In this document: positions 40,653-49,636 of the stretch, piece by piece | Layout: every line of letters begins with the position of its first letter | How positions within the stretch are numbered: position 1 is the stretch's first letter | Assembly: GCF_900156545.1 (NCBI RefSeq) | Contig: NZ_FTNW01000004.1 | Span: 186,001-250,000, forward strand | Reading direction: 5' to 3' | Length of the DNA: 64,000 nucleotides | Source: Aquipseudomonas alcaligenes | Lineage (GTDB): Bacteria > Pseudomonadota > Gammaproteobacteria > Pseudomonadales > Pseudomonadaceae | Program-made: the position numbers and the translations under genes | The notes under the pieces: generated by a model | Told to the model about the DNA's origin: nothing | Database searches by the model: none | What the model saw: only the letters and a program-made list of their open reading frames with translations

Positions 40653-41294
40653 ATGCCCCGCCCCGCCACCGCCCGCAAACCCCGCGCCAGCAGCCAGGCA
40701 CGCATCGAGCTGATCCTGGCGGCGGCGCGCGAACTGCTCAGCAGCCAGGGCTTCACCGGCCTGACCATCTATGCGGTGGCCGAGCGCGCCGAGATTCCAC
40801 CGTCCTCGGTCTACCACTTCTTCGCCAGCGTGCCGGCGCTGCTCGAAGCGCTCACCGCCGATATCCACGCCGCCTTCCGCGACTGCCTGCTGCAACCGGT
40901 GGCGCATGCCGAACTACATAGCTGGCGCGATCTGTCGCGCGTCATCGAACAACGCATGCTGGCGATCTACGCCGCCGACAGCGCCGCGCGTCAGCTGATC
41001 CTGGCTCAGCACGGGCTGTCCGAAGTGATTCAGGCCGACCGCCAGCACGATCTGGAGCTGGGCCGCCTGATGCAGGCGCTGTTCGAGCGGCACTTCCCGC
41101 TGCCACAGCTGCCGGCCGATATCGACGTGTTCGCCCTGGCCATGGAGCTGGGTGATCGGGTCTATGCCCGCTCGGTACAGCTGCACGGCGAAATCACCCC
41201 GCGCCTGGCCGAGGAAGGCATGCGCGTGTTCGATGCCTATCTGGGCCTGTACCTGCCCACCGCCCTGCCCAAGCGCGAACAGCCACTTAGCTAA
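40653..41294 (+). CDS. aguR: TetR-family regulator AguR
   Basis: 213 residues: N-terminal TetR helix-turn-helix (ILAAARELLSSQGFTGLTIYAVAERAEIP) and an all-helical ligand domain. In P. aeruginosa AguR represses aguBA and is relieved by agmatine and N-carbamoylputrescine. AGGAG at 40642 touches the ATG at 40647, so the ATG at 40653 (6-nt spacing) is the likelier start. Confidence 0.88.
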   Translation: MPRPATARKPRASSQARIELILAAARELLSSQGFTGLTIYAVAERAEIPPSSVYHFFASVPALLEALTADIHAAFRDCLLQPVAHAELHSWRDLSRVIEQRMLAIYAADSAARQLILAQHGLSEVIQADRQHDLELGRLMQALFERHFPLPQLPADIDVFALAMELGDRVYARSVQLHGEITPRLAEEGMRVFDAYLGLYLPTALPKREQPLS

Positions 41295-41385
41295 CCGATT
41301 TCTATCGACATCCAACGTCTCGGCAAGACCGCCTCGCCGAGGCCCAGCCACGCCAGGACACCTCAGAGTCGGGCGGCAAGCGATA

Positions 41386-41470
41386 GATAATTATCAGCAA
41401 AAACACACAGCAGAAGCCTGATCCGATAAAAATCAGCTTTTAAAGCCGATATTTATCGGATATAAATCGG
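41386..41470. promoter_or_regulatory. Cluster of GATA/TATC operator-like repeats upstream of aguB
   Basis: An AT-rich island in GC-rich DNA contains GATAATTATC (41386-41395), CCGATAAAAATCAG (41423-41436), the near-perfect palindrome CCGATATTTATCGG (41446-41459) and CGGATATAAATCGG (41457-41470). The last covers a possible -10 TATAAA (41461). Position between aguR and aguB suggests AguR operators (inference). Confidence 0.6.
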
Positions 41471-41535
41471 ACATTCGCCGCACCTGCGGCACCGCCAAGG
41501 GTCCGATGACCTGCCCTGCTCCTGTGAGGTGTTCC

Positions 41536-42414
<879 letters not shown>

Positions 42415-42418
42415 TGTC

Positions 42419-42507
42419 TCCCCTCTCCCACTTGTGGGAGAGGGGCTGGGGGAGAGGGCAAGGCAACCACCCTCTCCCTAACCCTCTCCCGTAAACGGGA
42501 GAGGGGA
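42419..42507. repeat. CCCTCTCCC-type intergenic repeat, copy 3
   Basis: CCCCTCTCCCACTTGTGGGA with its GAGGGG end, and CCCTCTCCCGTAAACGGGAG with GGGG, form two hairpins bracketing an 89-bp element between aguB and aguA. Confidence 0.75.
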
Positions 42508-42582
42508 CGCCATACCGAACACCGAATGGCCACCCAAGCCTGCGTAGCACCTGACAACCCTTGTAAAGGACAGGAACACGAC

Positions 42583-43689
42583 ATGACCACCCTCAACAGC
42601 ACCCCGCGCGCCGACGGCTTCCGCATGCCCGCCGAATGGGAACCGCACAGCCAGACCTGGATGGTCTGGCCCGAGCGTCCGGACAACTGGCGCTTGGGCG
42701 GCAAGCCGGCGCAGGCGGCATTCACCGCCGTGGCCCGTGCCATCGCCGAGTTCGAGCCGGTGACGATCTGCGTCTCCGCCGGGCAGTACGAAAACGCCCG
42801 CGCGCGCCTCGACGGCAGTAACATCCGCCTGGTGGAAATCAGCACCGACGACGCCTGGGTGCGTGACACCGGCCCGACCTTCGTCACCAACGCCAGCGGC
42901 GAAGTGCGCGGCGTGGACTGGACCTTCAACGCCTGGGGCGGCTTCGACGGCGGCCTGTACTGGCCGTGGCAGCGCGACGACCAGGTGGCCAGCAAGATCC
43001 TCGAGATCGAGCGCTGCGACCGCTACCGCACCGAAGGCTTCGTGCTGGAAGGCGGCTCCATCCATGTCGATGGCGAAGGCACCCTGATCACCACCGAGGA
43101 ATGCCTGCTCAACAAAAACCGCAATCCGCACCTAAGCCGCGAGCAGATCGAGGCGGTGCTGCGCGAGCACCTGGCCATCGACACCGTGATCTGGCTGCCG
43201 GACGGCCTGTTCAACGACGAGACCGACGGCCACGTCGACAACTTCTGCTGCTACGTGCGCCCCGGCGAGGTGCTGCTGGCCTGGACCGACGATGTGAACG
43301 ATCCCAACTACCCGCGCTGCCAGGCGGCCATGCGCGTGCTGGAAAGCGCCCGTGACGCCAAGGGCCGCCAGTTGGTGGTGCACAAGATGCCGATCCCCGG
43401 CCCGATCCATGCCAGCGAGGAAGAATGCGCCGGCGTCGATGCCGCCGAAAGCACCCAGGAGCGCGACCCGTCGATTCGCTTGGCCGGCTCCTACGTCAAC
43501 TTCCTGATCGTCAACGGCGGCATCGTCGCGCCGAGCTTCGACGACGCCAAGGATGAAGAGGCGCGCGCCATACTCCAGCGCGTATTCCCCGAGCACCGCG
43601 TGGTGATGGTGCCCGGCCGCGAGATCCTCCTCGGCGGCGGCAATATCCACTGCATCACCCAGCAGCAGCCGGCACCGCAAGGACACTGA
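42583..43689 (+). CDS. aguA: Agmatine deiminase
   Basis: A 368-residue guanidine-group deiminase converting agmatine to N-carbamoylputrescine. Seen: [39 protein letters not shown] and the catalytic cysteine in [13 protein letters not shown] near the C-terminus. AAAGGACAGGA upstream supports the ATG at 42583. Works with AguB to supply putrescine to the Spu pathway. Confidence 0.97.
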   Translation: MTTLNSTPRADGFRMPAEWEPHSQTWMVWPERPDNWRLGGKPAQAAFTAVARAIAEFEPVTICVSAGQYENARARLDGSNIRLVEISTDDAWVRDTGPTFVTNASGEVRGVDWTFNAWGGFDGGLYWPWQRDDQVASKILEIERCDRYRTEGFVLEGGSIHVDGEGTLITTEECLLNKNRNPHLSREQIEAVLREHLAIDTVIWLPDGLFNDETDGHVDNFCCYVRPGEVLLAWTDDVNDPNYPRCQAAMRVLESARDAKGRQLVVHKMPIPGPIHASEEECAGVDAAESTQERDPSIRLAGSYVNFLIVNGGIVAPSFDDAKDEEARAILQRVFPEHRVVMVPGREILLGGGNIHCITQQQPAPQGH

Positions 43690-43702
43690 TTGCAGCGCCG
43701 AC

Positions 43703-43729
43703 AAAGCCCGCTTCGGCGGGCTTTTTCAT
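43703..43729 (+). terminator. Terminator of aguBA
   Basis: AAAGCCCGC, TTCG loop, GCGGGCTTT and further Ts directly after aguA. Confidence 0.9.
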
Positions 43730-43773
43730 GGGCAAAAAACACCGGGTGGCGGGCCATGGCCGAACACCGCCCT

Positions 43774-43832
43774 GTAGCCCGGATGCAATCCGGGACCGGA
43801 GCGGCCTGTGTCCCGGATTGCATCCGGGCTAC
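43774..43832. repeat. REP element with 22-bp inverted arms
   Basis: GTAGCCCGGATGCAATCCGG (first 20 of 22 nt at 43774) and its exact complement ending at 43832 flank a 15-nt spacer. Each arm is itself quasi-palindromic (CCGGATGCAATCCGG). It lies between the convergent ends of aguA and the accessory cluster. Confidence 0.8.
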
Positions 43833-43857
43833 CACTGCACGGCAGTGCCGCCGCTTT

Positions 43858-43896
43858 CTCCCTCTCCCTCCGGGAGAGGGCCGGGGTGAGGGGGAA
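43858..43896. repeat. CCCTCTCCC-type repeat, short copy 4
   Basis: CCCTCTCCCTCCGGGAGAGG followed by GCCGGGGTGAGGGGGA: one end of the longer element seen at 4831. Confidence 0.65.
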
Positions 43897-43936
43897 GGCC
43901 CACGCCTCGAACCATGCTCCGTTTCACGCACAAGCA

Positions 43937-43960
43937 AAAGCCCGCCTATCGGCGGGCTTT
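43937..43960 (-). terminator. Terminator of the seven-gene surface cluster
   Basis: AAAGCCCGCC, TATC loop, GGCGGGCTTT, 12 nt past the last stop codon. Its stem is identical to the one after desA at 53503. Confidence 0.8.
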
Positions 43961-43971
43961 CTATTTGCTCC

Positions 43972-45315
43972 TCACTGAGCCTGGAGTTGCAGCTGCGGCT
44001 TGGGCGGCTGCGGCTCGGCGGCCTTGATCTGCAGGCTCGGCCTGGGCGGCTCGGGCTGCGGTTGCGGAGCACGCAGTTGCAGTTCCGGCTTCGGTGGCTG
44101 CGGTTGCGGGACCTGCAGCTTCAGCTCGGGCTTCGGCGGCTGGGGTTGCGGCGCGCGCAGGCTGCCCGGGGTCGGCTGCGGATGTGGGTCCGGCATGTTC
44201 GGCTGCACCTGCAGCTTGTTGCCCTGACCGCCGACATCCACATTGAGGGTGCTGGTGCACAATACTTCGACATTCACCACGCCGGACTGCTGCTTGTTCG
44301 GCGCCAGCACGTTGAAACGGTAGCTGCGCTTGACCAGGGTGCCCTGGCCCTGGGTGTTGGCCTGGAAGCCACCGATACCCTGCTGCACGGGTCCCGCCTC
44401 GGGCTTGAGCACCACCTTCTGGTTGATCACCCGCAGGCTCGGCTCACCGACCTTGCCCGGCAGGTTGCTGCTCATCTGCATGGCCGCACCTTTGCCGCCG
44501 ACTTCTTCCAGCCAGTACTTGATCGGCCCGCCACCGACGCCCTTGACCGTGGCCTTGAGGGTGATCTCGGCCGGGCACACGCCCTTCAGCTTGGCCGGCT
44601 GCGCCTCCAGTTGCACCTCGGTGACCTGGAAGCCGGCAGCCAGGCCCTGCGGCCCCTTGGGCGGATCGACCTGGTCGGCAATGGCCGGGTTGCCCAGGCA
44701 CTGAATGGTCACCGGGGCATCGGTCTTCACCACGTACTGGTGGCTGCTCGGTGGACGCGAGCCTCCGCCACCCATTTCGTAGAAGCCGACCAGCGACAGA
44801 GGCGTCTTGAGCGAAACGTTAAAGCCATAGCGCAAGATGTGGTTCAGCGTCTTGCCCTGCTTGAGGCGCTTTTCCTTCTCGAAGGAACAATAGGTGGCCA
44901 CGTTGGGGCCTGGGATGCCATCACCGACCAACAACGAAAACGGCAGATTGACGTTGAGAGAACCATTAGGCGCCATGACCTGGGCGCTGTTGAGGTCGAA
45001 CATCTGCGACTTCTCGTAATAGTTCTCGCCGCCCTTGTGAATGTTCGCCTCACCGACATAGATCCGCGCCCAGAGCGCCTTGTTCTGGTCCGGCTGAAAC
45101 TTCCAACTGTGGCTGTAAGCGAAGCGCATCTTGACCGTCGTGCTGGGCACGGTGGACCAGCTGCCTTTGGCGTCCAGCTTGACCTGCAGACTGTGATTCT
45201 GCCCGGCCGAGGGAGCGGCGCTGATAGTGGCCTGGGCAGCCGGGTTGGTGTAGGCCTGTGCCAGCCCGCTGCAGAGCAGGCCCAGAACGGCAGTGGTAGT
45301 GGCGAAGCGATTCAT
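43972..45315 (-). CDS. Secreted proline-rich protein, last gene of surface cluster
   Basis: 447 residues with a signal peptide (RFATTTAVLGLLCSGLAQA). The N-terminal half is beta-rich with few cysteines. A middle domain (about 235-370) begins LKGVCPAEITLKATVKG. The C-terminal 75 residues are imperfect repeats of PQPQPPKPEL(K/Q)L(Q/R), a stiff extended region that could span the periplasm or peptidoglycan. The middle domain resembles a domain in the cluster's first protein (51850-53421). It has its own ECF-like promoter at 45351. Function unknown. Confidence 0.8.
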   Translation of the reverse strand: MNRFATTTAVLGLLCSGLAQAYTNPAAQATISAAPSAGQNHSLQVKLDAKGSWSTVPSTTVKMRFAYSHSWKFQPDQNKALWARIYVGEANIHKGGENYYEKSQMFDLNSAQVMAPNGSLNVNLPFSLLVGDGIPGPNVATYCSFEKEKRLKQGKTLNHILRYGFNVSLKTPLSLVGFYEMGGGGSRPPSSHQYVVKTDAPVTIQCLGNPAIADQVDPPKGPQGLAAGFQVTEVQLEAQPAKLKGVCPAEITLKATVKGVGGGPIKYWLEEVGGKGAAMQMSSNLPGKVGEPSLRVINQKVVLKPEAGPVQQGIGGFQANTQGQGTLVKRSYRFNVLAPNKQQSGVVNVEVLCTSTLNVDVGGQGNKLQVQPNMPDPHPQPTPGSLRAPQPQPPKPELKLQVPQPQPPKPELQLRAPQPQPEPPRPSLQIKAAEPQPPKPQLQLQAQ

Positions 45316-45350
45316 GATGAGGTTCCTTGTTCCGTTGGAAGAAGCACTAC

Positions 45351-45385
45351 GCCCCTCTGTCGTCGACTGCCTCGCCGGCGGTTCA
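45351..45385 (-). promoter_or_regulatory. ECF-type promoter upstream of the proline-rich gene
   Basis: Read on the minus strand: TGAACC (from 45385), a 17-nt spacer, then CGACAGAGGGG (45362-45352). Same elements and spacing as at 53451-53484. Likely recognised by the ECF sigma factor of this cluster. Confidence 0.65.
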
Positions 45386-45437
45386 AAAAATCTTCCAGGT
45401 GCCTTGAGTAAAGCCTGCAGCCCATGCCCTGCTTGGC

Positions 45438-46817
45438 TCAGCGACAGCCGGGCAGGCGCGCCAGGCCGGCGCCGTACTGTTCGTCGCGGCCGGCGGCGCC
45501 AAGGTCACGGGCCTGGGCCAGCAACGCCTCGGGCGAAGCGGCCAGGGCCAGGGCGGCGGTAACGAAGGGCGCGGCGAAGGAGGTGCCGCTGGCGAAGAAG
45601 CCCTGCCCCGTGCCATCCAGGGTCCAGATGTCCTCGCCGGGCGCCACCAGCGCCAGGTGGCGCCCAAAGTTGGACTGGCGCAGGCGGCGCAGGCGCGCAT
45701 CCACCGCGCCCACCGCCAATACCTCGGGATAGGCAGCCGGATAGCGCACCCCGGCCTGGCCATCGTTGCCGGCGGCGGCGACGAAGTGCAGGCGCTCGCC
45801 CAGGCGCTCGAACAGCCCCGCCAGCAACTGGCTGCGCGCACCACCGAAGCTCAGGTTGACCGCCCGTGCTGGCGGCTCCAGGGCGGCGACCCGCTCCAGG
45901 GCGAGGATCAGCCAGTCACTGCGGGTGTGCAGGCCGGCCTCGCGGTCCTCGCCAAATACGCCCAGGGCCTGCAGACGGGCGCCAGGCAACAGCCCGGCAA
46001 CCTGGACACGGCCAACCAGCAGGGCCGCCACCGCCGTGCCGTGGCGCTGGGCCTCGGCGCTGCGGGCGGCGTACTGCGCCGGCGGTAGGCTCTGGTAGTG
46101 CAGATCGGCGCCGGCGAACTCGGCCAGCGTGGTATTCACCGGGCCGTCGAGCATCGCCAACTGCAGGCCACGCCCGCATTCAGCCGGCGCCGGCTGACCA
46201 CGGCCCATGGCGCGCTGGCCCCAATTGCGCAGCTGCAGCTCGGCCGCATCCGGTTGCGCCAGCGGTCGGTAGCGCTGGTTGAGCTCCTGCTGCCAGTCCG
46301 GAAAGCGCGCCCGCAGCTCGCGTTCCAGCTGCAGCACATCGGCCTCCGCCGGCAGGCGGAACACGCTGAGCACCAGGTCCAGGCTGGGCAGCTGCTGGCG
46401 GCGCAGGATACGCAGGCCGAGAGGTTGCAGCGCCAGGCGCTGCTGCTCGGCCTCGGCCTGGTCGGCGGCGAACACCAGCCACTCGCGCAGCGGTGGCAGG
46501 TCGTCCGCCGGTGGCTGCGCCACCCCGCGCCACTGCACCGGCGGTGCCTGCAGCGGTGGCTGGTCGAGCAGGCTGCCGCTGCGCCGCGCTGGCGGTATCG
46601 GCGGCGGCGGACTGGGTGCCGGCGTCACCCCGGGTAAGGGCGCGACAGGAGCAGGTGGCGGCATGGCAGCCGGAGCTGGCGCCGGCGCGCTCGGCGCCGG
46701 GCTGGGCGCAGGGCCACCCGGCACCGGCGCACTGCTGGAGGGTGCGCCAGTGGGGTCGCTGGCAGCCTGTAGCGGCAGGCACAGGAACAGCACCAGCAGC
46801 AGCGCCCAGCGCCTCAC
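45438..46817 (-). CDS. S8-family (subtilisin-like) serine protease
   Basis: 459 residues from a GTG at 46817 that overlaps the anti-sigma stop (GTGA). Signal peptide RRWALLLVLFLCLPLQAA, then about 75 residues rich in Pro/Ala, a propeptide-like segment (about 85-190), and a catalytic domain with Asp in LAMLDGPVN, His in RHGTAVAALLVG and Ser in ASGTSFAAPFVTAAL. All triad residues are present, so it should be active outside the cytoplasm. Translational coupling to the anti-sigma gene suggests a role in signalling or in maturing the cluster's secreted proteins (inference). Confidence 0.88.
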   Translation of the reverse strand: MRRWALLLVLFLCLPLQAASDPTGAPSSSAPVPGGPAPSPAPSAPAPAPAAMPPPAPVAPLPGVTPAPSPPPPIPPARRSGSLLDQPPLQAPPVQWRGVAQPPADDLPPLREWLVFAADQAEAEQQRLALQPLGLRILRRQQLPSLDLVLSVFRLPAEADVLQLERELRARFPDWQQELNQRYRPLAQPDAAELQLRNWGQRAMGRGQPAPAECGRGLQLAMLDGPVNTTLAEFAGADLHYQSLPPAQYAARSAEAQRHGTAVAALLVGRVQVAGLLPGARLQALGVFGEDREAGLHTRSDWLILALERVAALEPPARAVNLSFGGARSQLLAGLFERLGERLHFVAAAGNDGQAGVRYPAAYPEVLAVGAVDARLRRLRQSNFGRHLALVAPGEDIWTLDGTGQGFFASGTSFAAPFVTAALALAASPEALLAQARDLGAAGRDEQYGAGLARLPGCR

Positions 46818-47437
46818 GGCTGCTCCCGCGCCAGCAGCGCGGCGTGCTGCACCACGGCCTGCTGTTGCAGCCACTGCAGCAGGGCCTGGCCATCACGGAA
46901 GCGCTTGTCCGCCGGCACATGCACCTGCACCACGCCCAGCGCCGAGGGGCCGTCGACCAGCACCGCGTCCAGCTCCAGCAACAGAGCCCGAATCTGCTGC
47001 CACTGGGCATGCTCGACGAAGCGCAGCTGCACCCTGTAGCCCCCGCTGAGCACCTGCTCGCTGCCGCCACTCTGCAGCTGCCAGTCGCTGTCGACCTGTG
47101 CCGGACGCATCAGGATGCCCAGTTGCAGGGCGACCACCAGCGCGGCCGCGGCGGCCAGCCCCGGCTTCCACCAGTCGCGCCGCGGCGCCGGCCGCGCCTC
47201 CTGCTGCAAGCTGCGCTGCAGCCGTGCCCAGCCCAGTTCGAAGGGCGGCGCCTCGTGCGCCTGCTCCTGCTCGCGCACGGCGGCGGCCAGGCGGCGCAGC
47301 ACTTCCAGCTCCTCGCGGGCCTCGGCCGAGCGCAGCAGCAGGGCCTCCACGGCGGCCAGTTCGGCGCCCTCCAGGGTGCCGTTGAGGTACCAGGGCAGCA
47401 GCTCCAGCAGCGCCCGATCATCGAGTTCAGTGTTCAT
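46814..47437 (-). CDS. Anti-sigma factor (non-zinc type)
   Basis: 207 residues: an N-terminal anti-sigma-like helical domain (LLELLPWYLNGTLEGAELAAVEALL), one membrane helix (GLAAAAALVVALQLGILM, about residues 93-110) and a periplasmic domain of about 95 residues. The His/Cys zinc cluster of ZAS anti-sigma factors is not present; no cysteine occurs in the N-terminal domain. It follows the ECF sigma gene after 60 nt and overlaps the protease gene by 3 nt. TGGAGG precedes the ATG. Confidence 0.82.
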   Translation of the reverse strand: MNTELDDRALLELLPWYLNGTLEGAELAAVEALLLRSAEAREELEVLRRLAAAVREQEQAHEAPPFELGWARLQRSLQQEARPAPRRDWWKPGLAAAAALVVALQLGILMRPAQVDSDWQLQSGGSEQVLSGGYRVQLRFVEHAQWQQIRALLLELDAVLVDGPSALGVVQVHVPADKRFRDGQALLQWLQQQAVVQHAALLAREQP

Positions 47438-47458
47438 GCTTCACCTCCAGGGTCTGTG

Positions 47459-47491
47459 CCACTGAGTCGTGGGGGGCGGCCCGAGGGTTCA
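47459..47491 (-). promoter_or_regulatory. Weaker ECF-type promoter upstream of the anti-sigma gene
   Basis: On the minus strand TGAACC, a 16-nt spacer and CGACTCAGTGG lie inside the 60-bp sigma/anti-sigma gap. The spacer is one base shorter and the second element is less conserved than in the other two copies. Confidence 0.4.
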
Positions 47492-47497
47492 TTGTGT

Positions 47498-48061
47498 TCA
47501 TGGTGCAGCACCGCCCAGCAGGCGGCGCAGGCACTGCAGCAACTGCTGCTTGGCGTGCAGCATGCGGGTTTTCACCGTGCCGTTGGGAATGGCCATGATC
47601 TCGGCGATCTGCGGGTAGGACAGCTCCTCGAAGAAGGTCAGGTAGACCACCTGGCGGTGGCCGTCCTTGAGCCGCTCCAGGCACTGGCGCACCTGCGCGC
47701 CCTGCTGGCCCAGCTCGATGGCCAGGCTGGCCGGGCAGGCCTCGCCGGCGGCCTCGTCCTCCAGCGCGGCCTCGTCGAGCAGCTCGGTCGGGCGCTTGCG
47801 CCGCAGCAGGTCGATCGACTTGTAGCGGGTGATCGACAGCAGCCAGGTGCGCACCTGCGACTGCCCGGCGAAGGTCGCGGCGCGCCGCCACACCTCCAGC
47901 ATCACCTCGTTGAGCACCTCGGCGGCATCCGCGCCGTTGTGCAGGGTACGCAGGGAGAACTGGTAGACCACGCCGTGGAAGCGCTCGTAGAACTGCCGCA
48001 GCGCGCGCTGGTCGCCGCCGGCGATGCGTTGCAGCAGTTGCTCGTCGGTATCGGTGCTCAT
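47498..48061 (-). CDS. ECF-family RNA polymerase sigma factor
   Basis: 187 residues: sigma region 2 (ALRQFYERFHGVVYQFSLRT, DAAEVLNEVMLEVWRRA, WLLSITRYKSIDLLRRKR) and region 4 helix-turn-helix (LTFFEELSYPQIAEIMAIPNGTVKTRML). No extra C-terminal domain. The ATG at 48061 overlaps the stop of the upstream secreted-protein gene (ATGA), so sigma synthesis is coupled to the structural genes. Probably held by the anti-sigma factor encoded next. Confidence 0.93.
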   Translation of the reverse strand: MSTDTDEQLLQRIAGGDQRALRQFYERFHGVVYQFSLRTLHNGADAAEVLNEVMLEVWRRAATFAGQSQVRTWLLSITRYKSIDLLRRKRPTELLDEAALEDEAAGEACPASLAIELGQQGAQVRQCLERLKDGHRQVVYLTFFEELSYPQIAEIMAIPNGTVKTRMLHAKQQLLQCLRRLLGGAAP

Positions 48062-49599
48062 GGCTGGTAGCGCACTCTCCATTCCTGGCTGCGGCCGATC
48101 ATCGCGCCGCCCTGGTCGTGGGCGGTAACCCGCCACAGATAGTACTGCCCCGGCTGCAACTTGCTGCGCAGCAGCGGCGAGAGTGCGCTGCGGTTCACGC
48201 TGGCCGGCAGCAGCATGCCGGCGACGAAGCTGGGCGACTCGCCGAGCACCGCGCCGTCGTAGCCGCGCGGGCCGTCGGCGGCGAACAGCTGCAGCTGGTA
48301 GACCACCGCGCCCGCCACCGGCTGCCAGTGGAACTGGCTGGCGGCATCGACCGCACCCTCGCGCGGACCAGCCTCGATCAGCGGGCCACGGCGCAGCTCG
48401 CCGGTGCCGAGCACCTCGTACACCGTCTCCACCGTCAGGCCGTCCAGCGGGCAGCCGGCGTCCACCACCAGGGCATCGGCCGGAATCAGCTCGCGGTTGG
48501 TCACGCAGAAGCGCACGCGGTACTTGCCGGCCTTGTCGGTGGGCAGCGGCGGGCTGTTGAGGCTGCTCTGCTGGGCATTGCGCAAGTAGCTGCGCACCAG
48601 GGTCAGGGTGCGGTACACCGGCTTGCCCTCGGTGCTGCCTGGTTCGGCCACCTGCCAGCGGCCTTCCAGCAGGCCGTTGCCGCTGTAGGCCAGCAGCACC
48701 TTGGCCAACAGGTCGGTATTGGCCGGCACCACCTTGACCCGCTGGTTGTCGCTGAAGCTGAGGCTCAGGCGCTGCACCAGCAGCTCGCCGCTCTGGTTCT
48801 CGCGCGGCGCGCGCAGGCCGCTGGCGACCAGGTTGAGAGTGACCTGGCTGCGCAGACGCGAGCTGCCACCAATGAATTCGCGTTGCAGAAGCAGCCGGCG
48901 CAGGCCGCGCGCGTACCAGCCCTGTACAACGGCCGCCGGCAGCTCCAGCTCCTCGCGCAGCAGGAAGGGGCCGCCGCCCTCGGCGGCAAGACGCCCGCCG
49001 AGTGTCGTCAGCACGCTGCCGCTGGCGGGGTCGATCACCCGCGCCTGGGTGGAACTCACGCCATCGCTGTAGCCCTGGCTGGCCACCACCTGCCAGGCCA
49101 GCGCCAGCCGGTTGTTCTGGCTGGCCAGCAGCTGACGCTGCGCCGGCTGGATCTGCACCGCGCGTAGCGCACCGGACACCGCCGGCAGGATCAGCACCTG
49201 CTGGGCGCGCACGGTGCCACCACCGGACACCGGCGAGAAGTCGCGCACCAGCAGCACCCGGCGCAGGCCGTTGGCCTGCCAGGCCTGCACCGTGGCCTGG
49301 GGCACGGCAATGAACTCGCCGAACAGGAAGGGCCCCGTGCCGCCCTGGCTGATCGTGCCGCCGACCGTGGCCAGGACGGCGCCGCCGGAGGGGTTGACGA
49401 TACGCGCCACGGGCGAGGCAGCTCCGGTGGAGTGGGCCGAATCGCTGGTGACGGTCCAGTTCACCGCCCAGTTGTTATCCTGATTGGCCAGCAACTGGCG
49501 CTGCGCCGGTTGCGCACTGGCGCCCAGCAACACGGCCTCGGCGGCCAGTGGCAGCCAGGGCAGCAGCACGGCCAGGAGGAGTCGAGGGAGAGCTTTCAT
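48058..49599 (-). CDS. Secreted protein with internal duplication
   Basis: 513 residues with a signal peptide (ALPRLLLAVLLPWLPLAAEA). Two similar segments follow, about 24-142 and 145-262: each has QPAQRQLLA(N/S)Q(D/N)N, a PxxG.VL.T(V/L)GG motif, GPFL..E and LRR(V/L)LL.R(D/E)F. The C-terminal half has a fibronectin/Ig-like segment (FHWQPVAGAVVYQLQLFA, YYLWRVTAHDQGG) that looks like an adhesion or scaffold module. No enzyme motif seen. Confidence 0.8.
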   Translation of the reverse strand: MKALPRLLLAVLLPWLPLAAEAVLLGASAQPAQRQLLANQDNNWAVNWTVTSDSAHSTGAASPVARIVNPSGGAVLATVGGTISQGGTGPFLFGEFIAVPQATVQAWQANGLRRVLLVRDFSPVSGGGTVRAQQVLILPAVSGALRAVQIQPAQRQLLASQNNRLALAWQVVASQGYSDGVSSTQARVIDPASGSVLTTLGGRLAAEGGGPFLLREELELPAAVVQGWYARGLRRLLLQREFIGGSSRLRSQVTLNLVASGLRAPRENQSGELLVQRLSLSFSDNQRVKVVPANTDLLAKVLLAYSGNGLLEGRWQVAEPGSTEGKPVYRTLTLVRSYLRNAQQSSLNSPPLPTDKAGKYRVRFCVTNRELIPADALVVDAGCPLDGLTVETVYEVLGTGELRRGPLIEAGPREGAVDAASQFHWQPVAGAVVYQLQLFAADGPRGYDGAVLGESPSFVAGMLLPASVNRSALSPLLRSKLQPGQYYLWRVTAHDQGGAMIGRSQEWRVRYQP

Positions 49600-49636
49600 G
49601 GTTCACCTTCCGCCCGCGCCAGGCGCGGGACTGTCA

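Noticed and set aside
43774..43896. CRISPR or insertion-sequence remnant in the aguA/cluster gap
   Set aside because: The repeats are palindromic REP-like units without spacers of even length, transposase fragments or target duplications.
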